A DNA stretch of 64,000 bases from Listeria innocua (GCF_028596125.1 NZ_CP117229.1:852001-916000); one strand, 5' to 3'; counted from the stretch's first letter, positions 1 to 8,840 are shown. Numbers and translations: made by a program. The notes: generated by a model from the letters alone, not told the origin.

Positions 1-209
1 CGATAATTGAGGACGGGATTATGTTTTTTGATAGATACGAAAAGCCGGTTCATGTCATTTTCACCTTGGCCTTAAAAACAAAAGAGGCACATTTAATCGT
101 TGAACAATTAATGAAATTAGCGCTGAATGAAGAAAAAATGCAAAAAATTAAAATGGCTAGCTCAAAACGTGATATTTATCATTACGTTAAGTCAGCTATC
201 TTTGAATGA
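1..209 (+). CDS. C-terminal end of a PTS-linked regulator or EIIA-like protein (partial)
   Basis: The reading frame is open from the window edge and stops with TGA at 207-209, so only the last 68 or so residues are seen. The residues resemble the end of a mannitol/fructose-type EIIA domain, a strand (VHVIFTLALKT) followed by helices. Such domains close LicR/ManR-type PRD activators and BglG-like antiterminators. A PTS IIA gene follows 14 bases later, so the likely role is control of the next operon by PTS phosphorylation. The start and any DNA- or RNA-binding domain lie outside the window. A stand-alone EIIA is possible. Confidence 0.6.
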   Translation, partial: IIEDGIMFFDRYEKPVHVIFTLALKTKEAHLIVEQLMKLALNEEKMQKIKMASSKRDIYHYVKSAIFE

Positions 210-223
210 GAGAGGGTTTCATA

Positions 224-553
224 ATGGACATAGAAAAAATATCGTTTTCACTAATATCGCTAGCGGGGGATTCATTTTCTAAATTAATTGAAGCATTACA
301 AGCCGCAAAAGAATCGAACACAGAACTAGTAGATCAGCTTTTGAAAGAGGCGGATGATTTAATGATTGAAGCGCACAAAGTACAAACAGAAATGCTTATT
401 CAAGAAACGAGAGGCGAACAAGCCAGTTTTTCTGTTTTACTCGTACATGCGCAAGATACCTTAATGAATACTATTTTAGCATCAACGTTAATTCGCGAAA
501 TGATTGAAATGCATCAAGAAATGAAAGCATTAAAAAAAGAGGAGGAAAAGTAA
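224..553 (+). CDS. PTS lactose/cellobiose-family EIIA component
   Basis: This is a cytoplasmic phosphocarrier of about 109 residues, the usual length for Lac-family EIIA. It passes phosphate from HPr to EIIB during sugar uptake. The signature VHAQDTLM carries the expected phospho-histidine, His75 from this start. The protein is almost all helical, as in the trimeric LacA fold. I chose the ATG at 224, preceded by GAGAGAGGG, over an earlier in-frame ATG at 206 that overlaps the upstream stop and has no ribosome site. It is the first gene of a IIA-IIB-IIC run and is followed directly by EIIB. Confidence 0.85.
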   Translation: MDIEKISFSLISLAGDSFSKLIEALQAAKESNTELVDQLLKEADDLMIEAHKVQTEMLIQETRGEQASFSVLLVHAQDTLMNTILASTLIREMIEMHQEMKALKKEEEK

Positions 554-889
554 ATGGAAATAAATCAATTACATGTACTTCTAGTGTGTAATCTAGGTGC
601 ATCAACCGGAGTAATGGTAACAAAAATGAAAGAAATTGCTCAAAATAGCGAAAAACTAAAGAATACAGACGTGAAAATCGAGGCACATCCTGCTGGAGAA
701 TTACGTGAGCATATTGAAGACTTCGATGTTATTTTAGTCGGGCCACAAATTAAACACCAACTAAAACATTTAAGTGAAATCGCAGCTGAATATAATAAAC
801 CAATCCAAGTCATCGATACGAAAGATTACGGCACAGTTAACGGAGCAAACATTTTAAAAGACGCGATTATCCTTAAAATGAACAAATAA
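554..889 (+). CDS. PTS lactose/cellobiose-family EIIB component
   Basis: This 111-residue cytoplasmic protein has the Lac-family EIIB start: a beta strand leading to the phospho-cysteine loop VLLVCNLGAST, with Cys12 as the phosphate carrier. It takes phosphate from EIIA and gives it to the incoming sugar at EIIC. The segment VILVGPQIKHQLKHL and the closing KDYGTVNGANIL are typical of the family. The ATG follows the EIIA stop without a gap, and the site GAGGAGG lies inside the end of the EIIA gene, which suggests coupled translation. The sugar cannot be told from EIIB. Confidence 0.87.
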   Translation: MEINQLHVLLVCNLGASTGVMVTKMKEIAQNSEKLKNTDVKIEAHPAGELREHIEDFDVILVGPQIKHQLKHLSEIAAEYNKPIQVIDTKDYGTVNGANILKDAIILKMNK

Positions 890-909
890 AAAAAGTGGAG
901 GGGAACAAC

Positions 910-2235
910 ATGTCGAGTAAAAACAAACAATCTTTTATGAACCGTTTTATCGCTTTTATGGAGAAGTATTTTGAGCCAGTCGCAGCTAGAATTGAAAAAC
1001 AACGCCATATTTCCTCAATAAAAAATGGGATGATTGCTTTGATCTCGGTTTTAATTATTGGATCATTTTCGCTGATTATTTCAGCAATCGGAAATATGTT
1101 TCCAGCGGGTTCTGTTGTGAAAGAATTCTTTGTTCAAAACGCAGCAGCACTTAACTTACCGTTTCAATTTACGTTTGGATTACTATCGATTTATGCTGCC
1201 ATAACTATTTCCTACAGCCATGCAAAACAAATGAAAGTACCCGTGTTACATAGTGTGATGGCCGCTGTTATGGTAACACTCATCCTCAATACGAAAATGG
1301 TTGACGGGGTTCTAAATACAGAATTTCTAGATTCAAGAGGACTCTTTATCGCAATATTTGCAGCACTTATTTCTGTTGAACTTATCGGTTTGTTTATTAG
1401 AAAAAATATTACGATTCAAATTAAAGGATTACCAGCGGGGATTGCGACTACTTTTGAAGCGATTATTCCACTCGTAGTACTGCTATTCAGTGCTGTTGGA
1501 CTTAGTATTCTAATGCAAAGTGTGACGAGCGGGCAAATTATTCCAGAAGCTTTCACGACGATGCTAGCTCCGGCGATTAATAGCATTGATACACCTTATG
1601 CAGTGTTCCTTATCTGTTTCCTTGAAATGCTATTTTGGTTTATCGGTCTAAATGGTTATGCGATTTTGATTGGTTTTGTGCTTCCATTTATGACACAATA
1701 TTTAGGAGCGAACGCAGCTGCTTATGCGGCAGGAGAACCAATTCCGTACGTATTTGCGCCAAACTTCTGGGATTACTTCATGGGATTCTCAGGTTCTGGT
1801 ATTACAGGAGCATTAGTTATTCTGGCTTTATTTAGTAAATCAAGAGAATTAAAAGCAGTCGGAAAAGTGTCTGTCGTTCCAGCGATTTTTACGATTTCCG
1901 AGCCAGTGGTATTTGGACTTCCAATCTGTTTTAACCCATATTTATTTATCCCATTCGTACTTGGAACACCTATTTTAGCAGTAGGCCAGTGGTTTGTGTT
2001 CCACTTTGGTTGGGTTCGTCCGCCGATTGCAAATGTAGGCGGGACACCGATTCCACTCGCACAGTATTTAGCGACCATGGACTGGCGCGCGATTATTTTA
2101 ATCATCTTCGTTCTCGCAGTAGCAGTTTGTATGTATTATCCATTCTTTAAAATGTATGAAAAGAGCTTAATCAAAGAAGAAACAGTGGTATCAGAACGTC
2201 AAGCGGCGCACGATGCACTGGACTTAGATTTCTAA
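910..2235 (+). CDS. PTS lactose/cellobiose-family EIIC permease
   Basis: This is the membrane channel of the PTS, about 441 residues with roughly eight to ten hydrophobic helices. It binds the sugar outside and delivers it as the phosphate ester. Family marks include the aromatic segment LFWFIGLNGYA, the FSGSGITGALV loop and the ISEPVVFGLPICFNPYLFIPF segment. I start at the ATG at 910, spaced from GTGGAGGGG; a GTG at 895 lies inside that ribosome site. The nearest enzymes are a NagB-like protein, an aldo-keto reductase and a sugar isomerase rather than a phospho-beta-glucosidase, so the substrate may not be a plain beta-glucoside. Confidence 0.87.
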   Translation: MSSKNKQSFMNRFIAFMEKYFEPVAARIEKQRHISSIKNGMIALISVLIIGSFSLIISAIGNMFPAGSVVKEFFVQNAAALNLPFQFTFGLLSIYAAITISYSHAKQMKVPVLHSVMAAVMVTLILNTKMVDGVLNTEFLDSRGLFIAIFAALISVELIGLFIRKNITIQIKGLPAGIATTFEAIIPLVVLLFSAVGLSILMQSVTSGQIIPEAFTTMLAPAINSIDTPYAVFLICFLEMLFWFIGLNGYAILIGFVLPFMTQYLGANAAAYAAGEPIPYVFAPNFWDYFMGFSGSGITGALVILALFSKSRELKAVGKVSVVPAIFTISEPVVFGLPICFNPYLFIPFVLGTPILAVGQWFVFHFGWVRPPIANVGGTPIPLAQYLATMDWRAIILIIFVLAVAVCMYYPFFKMYEKSLIKEETVVSERQAAHDALDLDF

Positions 2236-2257
2236 TACAGGAAGGTTGATTTAAAAA

Positions 2258-2986
2258 ATGAAATTAATTATTAATGAAAATGAACAACTCGTCGCGGAAA
2301 CGGTAAGTCAAAGAATCATCGAATTGGTAAAGGCGAAACCAGCAAGCTTAATTTGTATTGCTGGTGGGGATACGCCGTTACTTACGATAGAAGCTCTGAT
2401 AAAAGCTAGTCAAGCTGGTGAAGTAGATTTCAGTCAAACGCAATTTGTTGGTTTGGATGAGTGGGTTGGCTTAGGGCGCGAAACCAAAGGCAGTTGTATC
2501 CAAACGTTGTATGATGCGTTTTTTGACCGTTTAGAAAATGTTTCAGGTGATCAAATTTGCTTTTTTGACGGGAAAGCGAAGGATTTAGCTGCCGAATGTG
2601 CTCGGGTAGATGCCTTTATTGATGAGCGAGGCGGGATGGATTTTATTTTATTAGGGATTGGACTTAACGGGCATATTGGCTTTAATGAACCTTTTGTGCC
2701 GGTGGATGTGAACTGCCATGTGGTAGAGCTCGATGATGTAACGAAACGTGTAATGAGCAAATATTTCGATACAGACTTACCGTTAACACACGGAATTTCC
2801 CTTGGAATGAAGCAAATTTTAGCGGCGAAAGAAATTTACTTAGTAGCTACAGGAGCGAAAAAAGTCGACATCGTTAAACAAGTAATTGAAAAAGCGCCAA
2901 CAGTTGCGATTCCTGCGACGCTCGTAAAAGAAGCAAATACAACCCTTGTAATTGATAAAGTAGCGGCTAGTGGGGTGAAGGCATAA
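2258..2986 (+). CDS. NagB-like amino-sugar phosphate deaminase/isomerase
   Basis: The 242-residue protein belongs to the glucosamine-6-phosphate deaminase / 6-phosphogluconolactonase fold. Visible motifs are the phosphate loop AGGDTPLL, the general-base region FVGLDEW, and LNGHIGFNEP with the catalytic His and Glu. The segment after NEP (FVPVDVNCHVVELDD) departs from the usual GTSFDSRTH form of true NagB enzymes, so the substrate may be another sugar phosphate. AGGAAGG precedes the ATG. The stop overlaps the next ATG by one base (TAATG), so it is co-translated with the aldo-keto reductase. It probably acts on the sugar brought in by the preceding PTS. Confidence 0.75.
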   Translation: MKLIINENEQLVAETVSQRIIELVKAKPASLICIAGGDTPLLTIEALIKASQAGEVDFSQTQFVGLDEWVGLGRETKGSCIQTLYDAFFDRLENVSGDQICFFDGKAKDLAAECARVDAFIDERGGMDFILLGIGLNGHIGFNEPFVPVDVNCHVVELDDVTKRVMSKYFDTDLPLTHGISLGMKQILAAKEIYLVATGAKKVDIVKQVIEKAPTVAIPATLVKEANTTLVIDKVAASGVKA

Positions 2987-3939
2987 TGGAAAAAATTATT
3001 GTTCAAGGAAGGAAAAATGGCAAACAAATCGAGATAGCTTGTTCGAATTTAGTCATGGGAGCTGGAGATTTTTTACGCGCTGATAATATGGATTTTGCTG
3101 GTCCGATACTAGATCAATATTTTGAAATGGGCGGAAATATATTTGATACCGCGCGCCATTATCGTCATAGCGAAAAAGCAATCGGCACGTGGATGAAAGC
3201 TCGTGGTAATCGCGATAGTGTAATTATCCAAACAAAAGGCGGACATCCGGTACGAGAAGCAAGCGATGTGCCACGAGTTACGGCAGAAGCAATCCATGAA
3301 GATATTTCCGTTAGTTTAGACACGCTACAAACAGATCATGTCGAATTATTTGCACTTCACCGTGATAATCCAGAAGTAGAAGTGGGTGAGATCATGGAAG
3401 CAATGCATCAAGAAGTGGAAGATGGCCGGGTATATGCTATTGGATTATCTAACTGGGAATTACCGCGGATTATCGAAGCAAACGAATATGCAGTAAGCCA
3501 TGGTTTAACCCCATTAAGCTTCAATAGCCCTAATTTTAGTTTGGCAAAAGTGAATCGACCACGCTGGGAAAATTGTGTTTCAGCAAACGAAGCGATGATT
3601 AACTGGCATGAAAAAACGGGCTTGCCGCTATTTTCTTGGTCGTCACAAGCTGGCGGGTTTTTCTCCGGTCGATTTTCTAAAGAAGATAGAAGTGATACGG
3701 AAATGGTAGAAGTTTATTATAGTGAAGCAAACTGGGAACGATTCAGTCGCGCCAAACAACTCGCTAAACAAAAGGGCTGTACACCAATTCAAATTTCGCT
3801 CGCGTATGTTTTAACACAATCTTTCCCAACAGCCGCAGTTATCGGACCGGAAAATGCTGCTGAACTTAAGTCGTCTGTTTTGGCAGCAGAAATTACGTTA
3901 ACGCAAGCAGAAGTTGACTGGCTTGATTTAAAGGCATAA
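2986..3939 (+). CDS. Aldo-keto reductase
   Basis: This 317-residue NAD(P)H-dependent oxidoreductase has a TIM barrel. The tetrad is readable: Asp54 and Tyr59 in FDTARHYRH, Lys84 in IIQTKGGH and His125 in LFALHRDNP. The C-terminal segment AAVIGPENAAEL fits the cofactor-phosphate loop. It resembles YajO/YghZ-type reductases that act on sugar or small aldehyde substrates. The gene starts on the last base of the NagB-like stop and is followed 17 bases later by a sugar isomerase. In this setting it may reduce or oxidise the imported sugar or a derivative. No specific substrate can be named. Confidence 0.8.
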   Translation: MEKIIVQGRKNGKQIEIACSNLVMGAGDFLRADNMDFAGPILDQYFEMGGNIFDTARHYRHSEKAIGTWMKARGNRDSVIIQTKGGHPVREASDVPRVTAEAIHEDISVSLDTLQTDHVELFALHRDNPEVEVGEIMEAMHQEVEDGRVYAIGLSNWELPRIIEANEYAVSHGLTPLSFNSPNFSLAKVNRPRWENCVSANEAMINWHEKTGLPLFSWSSQAGGFFSGRFSKEDRSDTEMVEVYYSEANWERFSRAKQLAKQKGCTPIQISLAYVLTQSFPTAAVIGPENAAELKSSVLAAEITLTQAEVDWLDLKA

Positions 3940-3956
3940 GGAAAGGCGGAGAGAAA

Positions 3957-4724
3957 ATGGATATTCAAGCGAAAATAGCAGTCCAACTATATTCAGTAAG
4001 AAAAGAAATGGAACGCGATTTAGAAGGTACGCTCCAGAAAATTCACGAAATCGGCTTTCGTTATGTGCAACTTGATGGTATGCGAGGCAATGATCCGGCA
4101 GAGGTTTTACGCTTACTTCAAAAATATGAGTTGAAAGTTATCGGGATGCACATTAAACACGACCGCTTTATGAATGATTTAGACGGTATTATTGAAGAAG
4201 CTTATTACTTCGGTTGTAAAACAGTTTTTGATAAATATATTGAAGAGGAAGACCAAACAACTGCGGGTTACATTGCAACAAAAGAAGCACTCATAGAAGC
4301 AGCAGGAAAGTTACACGCACTCGGTTTTCGCATCGGTCTTCACAATCCGGAATACGATTTTAATGAATGCATCAATGGCCGCCGAGTGATGGATTTTATC
4401 ACAGATCCAGTTAATGGAATTTGCATTTACGCAGAACCAGATACGTACTGGATTAAAGCAGCCGGACATGATGAAACGGAATTTATTAAACGATACAGTG
4501 GACGGGCGCCAATTGTTCATATGAAAGACTTTATAAGTGGTTTTGAGCTAGAAGATATGGATAATAACCTCGTTGAAATGGGCGAGGGCGAAGTAAATTT
4601 CCGCGCTATCATCGAGTGGGGCGAAACTAATGGAGTGGAATATTATTGTATCGAGCAAGATAGATCGAAACGAAATATGTTCGAAACTTTAGAAGCAAGT
4701 TACAACTATTTAATAGAACTATAG
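3957..4724 (+). CDS. Sugar phosphate isomerase/epimerase (xylose-isomerase-like TIM barrel)
   Basis: This 255-residue protein belongs to the AP-endonuclease-2/xylose-isomerase-like superfamily. Candidate metal ligands lie in GLHNPEYDFNE, YAEPDTYW, IVHMKDF and the closing EYYCIEQD, spaced as in the family. The repeated beta-alpha pattern (FRYVQLDGM, KVIGMHIKH, RIGLHNPEY) is clear. AAAGGCGGAG precedes the ATG. It is the last gene of the operon and is followed by a strong terminator. Relatives include IolE, IolI and hydroxypyruvate isomerases. The likely role is isomerisation or epimerisation of the PTS-delivered sugar. Confidence 0.75.
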   Translation: MDIQAKIAVQLYSVRKEMERDLEGTLQKIHEIGFRYVQLDGMRGNDPAEVLRLLQKYELKVIGMHIKHDRFMNDLDGIIEEAYYFGCKTVFDKYIEEEDQTTAGYIATKEALIEAAGKLHALGFRIGLHNPEYDFNECINGRRVMDFITDPVNGICIYAEPDTYWIKAAGHDETEFIKRYSGRAPIVHMKDFISGFELEDMDNNLVEMGEGEVNFRAIIEWGETNGVEYYCIEQDRSKRNMFETLEASYNYLIEL

Positions 4725-4726
4725 TA

Positions 4727-4757
4727 AAAACGCCAGAGATTTTTCTCTGGCGTTTTC
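4727..4757 (+). terminator. Rho-independent terminator of the first PTS operon
   Basis: A ten-base stem ACGCCAGAGA / TCTCTGGCGT with a short T loop is flanked by A and T runs. It ends the operon just after the isomerase stop. Confidence 0.88.
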
Positions 4758-4778
4758 TTATGTGAAACTAGTAGCAAC

Positions 4779-4804
4779 GTTTACAACGAGTAAGGTTTGG
4801 GAAT
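4779..4804 (+). promoter_or_regulatory. SigB-type promoter of the LPXTG protein gene
   Basis: GTTTAC at 4779-4784 and GGGAAT at 4799-4804 are separated by 14 bases. This fits the Listeria/Bacillus SigB consensus (GTTTaa, 12-15 bases, GGGwAt). From memory, the EGD-e counterpart lmo0880 is reported as SigB-controlled. No good SigA promoter is seen in the same gap. Confidence 0.75.
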
Positions 4805-4838
4805 GTACATGTAGATGTTTTAAGGGGGAATGAAACAA

Positions 4839-6230
4839 ATGAAAAAAAAGTGGCTAATTTTCGCAATCATTTTTTTAATTGCAAGTGGATTTTTGAGCCC
4901 AAAAGCAGAGGCTGCAACAGATTACGGTAGCAGCTTTTTTACTAATGTAGCTTTGCAAAATCAAAACGGGGATCCAGTTACTAATTTTAAAGAAAATAGC
5001 AAAGTGCGGGTAGCGTATGATTTTGTTATTACGCAACCTGTTGTAAGTGGAGAGACAATGACATTAACGATTCCGGATCAGCTAAAATTAATCAATTTCG
5101 GTGGTTTTCCAGTGAATGATGCATCAGGAAATACTATTGCGAATGCGACAATTGATCCAGCGACAGGAACGATTACCTTAACTTTTACAGATTACGTCAA
5201 TACACATACAAACTTAAGTGGTAGCTTGTTTTATAATGCCACTTTTAACAGCAAGAATATCCAAACAGACCAAGTGAATCCAATCCAGTTTCCAGTAAAT
5301 AACACCACGCAAACCATTAATACTTATATAAGCAAAGTAACAACAGGTGGCGGTACTGGCTCACCTACTATCGTCTTTAAACAAGGGCGAATGGATGATA
5401 AGGACACGAGTATTATTCATTGGACTGTTACACTAAACAATGCACTTACACCAATTGATAATGCGATTTACACCGATACACTTGGAACTGGCCAAAATCT
5501 TCTTGGAAATGCAACAATCAAATACCGCGACGCAAATAAAAAAGTTCTATCCACCAACGTCCAACCTATTGCGCTCGATAGTAATCGTAATTTTGAATTA
5601 ACAATCGGTACACTGAACAATCAATCAGTCGTCATTACTTACGATACTAAAATCACCACGAAACAAAAAAGTTATACAAATAAAGCCACTTTATCAGGTG
5701 ACAATTTAGATGCAGTTTCAAGAAATGCAACCGTTAATGATTACGGAAGCGGCGGACAAGGGACAGGAACACCGCCACCAACACCGCCAGTTAAAGAAGA
5801 ACCACCATTTATCCCAGCAGATAAACAACCAATTGAAAAAATCGTTGAAACAGACTTTGGACCAATTGAAGTTGTCAAAGATTCCGAACAAGATGGTAAA
5901 ATCAAAGTCATTTATAAAGTGAAAAGTGGCGATACTTTACCAGGCGTTGCTAAAAAATTCGATGTGACTGTTGCAGAAATCAAAGACTGGAACCATTTAA
6001 GCTCGGATAATTTACAAACGGGACAAAAACTACAATTAACTATCGAAAAAACACTACTATCAAAAATTACCGTCCCAACTCCGCAAAAAGTGACTAGTAC
6101 AACGAGAGTGGATGGGGCAGTAAACGCATCTGGCACTTTGCCACATACAGGTGACGAAAGCCCACTAATTCCATTTTTGGCTGGAGTAAGTTTGGTTGCA
6201 ATCGGTTTAACTTTTGGACGTAAAAACTAA
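4839..6230 (+). CDS. LPXTG-anchored wall protein with adhesin-like domains and a LysM domain
   Basis: This 463-residue surface protein has a signal peptide (about residues 1-26, ending AEA), two beta-rich domains resembling collagen-binding/SdrG-type adhesin folds, a proline-rich linker ([13 protein letters not shown]), a LysM domain (about 360-405, beginning [13 protein letters not shown] with one substitution to IYKVK), and a C-terminal sorting signal LPHTG followed by a hydrophobic helix and GRKN. The sortase A gene lies in the same window at 51.8 kb. I use the ATG at 4839 because the AAGGGGG site sits too close to the ATG at 4830. A SigB promoter stands upstream. It may mediate adhesion or wall protection under stress; the ligand is unknown. 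Confidence 0.85.
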   Translation: MKKKWLIFAIIFLIASGFLSPKAEAATDYGSSFFTNVALQNQNGDPVTNFKENSKVRVAYDFVITQPVVSGETMTLTIPDQLKLINFGGFPVNDASGNTIANATIDPATGTITLTFTDYVNTHTNLSGSLFYNATFNSKNIQTDQVNPIQFPVNNTTQTINTYISKVTTGGGTGSPTIVFKQGRMDDKDTSIIHWTVTLNNALTPIDNAIYTDTLGTGQNLLGNATIKYRDANKKVLSTNVQPIALDSNRNFELTIGTLNNQSVVITYDTKITTKQKSYTNKATLSGDNLDAVSRNATVNDYGSGGQGTGTPPPTPPVKEEPPFIPADKQPIEKIVETDFGPIEVVKDSEQDGKIKVIYKVKSGDTLPGVAKKFDVTVAEIKDWNHLSSDNLQTGQKLQLTIEKTLLSKITVPTPQKVTSTTRVDGAVNASGTLPHTGDESPLIPFLAGVSLVAIGLTFGRKN

Positions 6231-6268
6231 AAAAAGGAAGCGCTGAATTTCTCTAGCGCTTCCTTTTA
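6231..6268. terminator. Bidirectional terminator between convergent genes
   Basis: A perfect nine-base stem GGAAGCGCT / AGCGCTTCC is flanked by an A run and a T run. It can serve the LPXTG gene on the plus strand and the secreted-protein gene on the minus strand. Confidence 0.85.
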
Positions 6269-6270
6269 TA

Positions 6271-6747
6271 TTATAGAAGGTGACCTTTTTTTCGATGTGT
6301 CACGGTTTGGTTTTTTGATTTATCATGAAACGATTTGGAATTTTTGTTTGGCTTATCGGGAAGATTGATAGTTATCGTTTTGCTTTCGGTTGTTCCATCA
6401 GCCATTTTTGCGATAATAGTCACTAAATTATTTCCGGGCTCCAAGTTTTCTAATGTAAATTGGTGATTTTCAGTATTACCGGCAATTTGTTGGGTCTGAT
6501 TATTTGTTTTAATCGAAATTGTTGCAGCGGTATCTGTTTGAAACATTAATTCCGCGCTATTTTTCGTCGTTTCGATATAAGGGTTTTGAATGGAATAAGT
6601 TAGGAACATTTCCATTAATTCGCCTGTTGTTGCAGTTGTATAGGTGACTCCCGTTGATTCTTTTTTCGCATGGGCAATTTCTGGAAGCCAGTTTAAAGTT
6701 AGCGACAAAAGCGCAACTATTAATAGAACGTAACCTTTTTTCTTCAT
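6271..6747 (-). CDS. Small secreted protein of unknown function
   Basis: About 158 residues with a clear signal peptide (MKKKGYVLLIVALLSLTL, then a likely cut after AHA). The mature part has a beta-rich middle (SIKTNNQTQQIAGNTENHQF, LVTIIAKMADGTTESKTITI) like a small Ig-type fold found in Gram-positive surface proteins, and a basic tail rich in Lys, Ser and His. No sorting signal or lipobox is seen, so it is probably released or held by charge. The ribosome site AGAGGTGA favours one of two adjacent ATGs at 6750 and 6747. It runs convergent to the LPXTG gene. I do not recognise a function. Confidence 0.7.
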   Translation of the reverse strand: MKKKGYVLLIVALLSLTLNWLPEIAHAKKESTGVTYTTATTGELMEMFLTYSIQNPYIETTKNSAELMFQTDTAATISIKTNNQTQQIAGNTENHQFTLENLEPGNNLVTIIAKMADGTTESKTITINLPDKPNKNSKSFHDKSKNQTVTHRKKGHLL

Positions 6748-6880
6748 CATTCTCACCTCTTCTTTTTCCATTATAAAAAAGAAATATGAACAAATTATGA
6801 ATAAAATATGATAGTTTTAAAAAATCGCTACCAATTTGGATGGTTTTAACGTAAGATAAAAAGAAAAAAGGAGTAGAGCA

Positions 6881-7363
6881 ATGGAACTTGAAAATTTAGA
6901 AAAGAAATTACCGAAGAAAATTAAAACTGTATGGCGGCAAACAGAGGGAATTGCTGTTTTTGTTTTTCTTGTTTGTTCGGTGGCTGCGGCAATTATTTTA
7001 TATTATGCTGGAGCCTCGGTTTGGTGGAGTGCTATTGGATTTGGTTTCACTCTTTTATATGCCGCTTTTATTTACTTATTCATTATTCCGTTTCGTTTTG
7101 CGAGGTGGAGCTATCAAATTAAACCTGATGAAATGGAAATTCAGCACGGTATTATTTTTAGAAGTCGTGTATTAATTCCAATGATTCGCATCCAACACGT
7201 GGAAACGGAGCAAGGCCCACTACTTAGAAGACAAAAATTAGTTTCCTTATCAATTACAACAGCTGCAAGGACACATAAGATTGAAGCGGTAAACGCATCC
7301 GAGTCAGATGAACTTAGACATCATATCCTTGAGCTTGTGAAGGTGGCGAAAGAAGATGTTTGA
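6881..7363 (+). CDS. PH-domain membrane protein, YdbS-like
   Basis: This 160-residue protein has two hydrophobic helices (about residues 23-70) followed by one bacterial PH domain (YQIKPDEMEIQHGIIFRSRVLIPMIRIQHVET). This is the YdbS/bPH2 pattern. The ribosome site AAAGGAG precedes the ATG. The next gene overlaps by eight bases and encodes the larger YdbT-like partner, so the two probably form one membrane complex. B. subtilis relatives have been linked to resistance to some secreted peptides, but the mechanism is not settled. Function in Listeria is inferred only. Confidence 0.8.
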   Translation: MELENLEKKLPKKIKTVWRQTEGIAVFVFLVCSVAAAIILYYAGASVWWSAIGFGFTLLYAAFIYLFIIPFRFARWSYQIKPDEMEIQHGIIFRSRVLIPMIRIQHVETEQGPLLRRQKLVSLSITTAARTHKIEAVNASESDELRHHILELVKVAKEDV

Positions 7364-8840
7364 AGAAAGACGCCTCCATCCAATTGCTCTAATTAAAGAA
7401 ATTATCACAAACGTAAGGCGCAATATTGTTCCTATCGTCGTCGGTTTGTTTTCTGTTTTTCGCGCAATTAATAGCAACGGTTACTTACCGAACTGGGCTG
7501 TATATCTTATTATTGTCATCGTTATATTGCTCGTTTTAACCCCCGCGGTTTTAAAATACATTACATATAAATACACACTGGAAGACCAAGGGATTCGTAT
7601 TAAATACGGTTTGATTTTCCGGAAAAATACTTACATACCTTATGAACGCATTCAAACCGTCCAAAAGAAACAATGGTTTTTCTTTATTCCATTTAACGTC
7701 TGCCAAATTTTAATTGAAACAGCAGGTGGTAATGGTAAAGCGGAGGCCGACTTAGTTGCTGTTCCTGTGAGCGTGGTCGACGAATTAAAAGATTTACGTG
7801 ACGGGAAAAAAGCAACCATACAAGATGAAGTGAAAGAAACCGAAGATCCAGAAGTAGAAGTGCTTGAGACAGAAGAAGCTCCAGAAAAAACGGTGATGTT
7901 ACAAACAAAACAACTCATATTAATGGCCGTAACATCAGGTGGAGTTTTCGGAACGCTCCTAATCGTCCTCGCATTCATGCAACAATTCCGTGAAGTCATT
8001 CCGACAGATTGGATGGAAGCTCAAGCAGAAGAATTATGGAAAATGGGAATAATTGTACTTATTGTCTTAATCGTTTTGATTCTCCTAGTATTATGGGGCA
8101 TCTCGATTGTTACGACTCTTTTCAAATATTTCCAGTTCAAACTAATGAAATACCCCAATTCCCTAGTCGTGGAAAAAGGATTATTAGAACGAAACCATAC
8201 AACTATATCACTTGCCCGGATTCAAGGAATTACCATTATTGAATCACCACTACGACAAATGCTTGGACTAGTTGCTGTCAAGGTAATTACAGCCGGCAAC
8301 TCAGGTGATGAAAAACAATCAGGTGACATTTTACTCTTACCAATTATGAAAAAAGAGTTGGCCTTAAAAACGTTAAAAGAAATGCTACCCGATTATTTAT
8401 TTGAAATAGAAGAAATGGAACGTGCTCCAAAAGCAAGTTTGCGCAGATTTTTGCAGATTTACCTCATTTGGACAGTCATTCCGGCTATTATAGCAAGTAT
8501 ATTATTCTTCCCACTTGGCTTAATTAGTATTATTTTACCAATTTTAGCGGGAATAAAAGCGATAGCAAGTTACCGGGCGACTGGGGTTTTCATGGATAAA
8601 CACACACTACTCGTACAGTCACGACCAATTTTCTCTAAGTTAACCCATATTATCCGTAAAGAACGAATCCAAGGTTTAAGCTTACGACAAAGCATTTGGA
8701 TGGAAAAAGGGGATTCGCGCCATTTAAATGTGTGGCTTAAATCTGGCAGTACAAGCGCTGAGGCATATGTGCGCTATTTAAATCAAGACCAAGCAATAAA
8801 CGTATACAACTGGTACAGCCCATCAAAAACGATTAATTAA
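7356..8840 (+). CDS. PH-domain membrane protein, YdbT-like
   Basis: This 494-residue protein has pairs of hydrophobic helices alternating with PH-like (bPH2) domains: IRIKYGLIFRKNTYIPYERIQTVQ near residues 85-110, PNSLVVEKGLLERNHTTISLARIQGI near 270, and a third near 420 (LLVQSRPIFSKLTHIIRKERIQGL). The repeated R-I-Q core is typical. A charged acidic linker (residues about 150-180) separates the first two units. The ATG lies within the end of the YdbS-like gene, so the pair is translationally coupled. It likely acts at the membrane; no catalytic residues are seen. Confidence 0.8.
   Translation: MFEERRLHPIALIKEIITNVRRNIVPIVVGLFSVFRAINSNGYLPNWAVYLIIVIVILLVLTPAVLKYITYKYTLEDQGIRIKYGLIFRKNTYIPYERIQTVQKKQWFFFIPFNVCQILIETAGGNGKAEADLVAVPVSVVDELKDLRDGKKATIQDEVKETEDPEVEVLETEEAPEKTVMLQTKQLILMAVTSGGVFGTLLIVLAFMQQFREVIPTDWMEAQAEELWKMGIIVLIVLIVLILLVLWGISIVTTLFKYFQFKLMKYPNSLVVEKGLLERNHTTISLARIQGITIIESPLRQMLGLVAVKVITAGNSGDEKQSGDILLLPIMKKELALKTLKEMLPDYLFEIEEMERAPKASLRRFLQIYLIWTVIPAIIASILFFPLGLISIILPILAGIKAIASYRATGVFMDKHTLLVQSRPIFSKLTHIIRKERIQGLSLRQSIWMEKGDSRHLNVWLKSGSTSAEAYVRYLNQDQAINVYNWYSPSKTIN

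Noticed and set aside
2650-2710. Loss of a catalytic Asp in the NagB-like enzyme (LNGH instead of NDGH)
   Set aside because: As far as I recall, Firmicutes NagB proteins commonly have Asn at this position, so it is not a sign of inactivity.
4311-4520. Minus-strand open frame within the isomerase gene, and similar shadows elsewhere
   Set aside because: They lie wholly within well-supported genes on the other strand, have no ribosome site and show no protein family.
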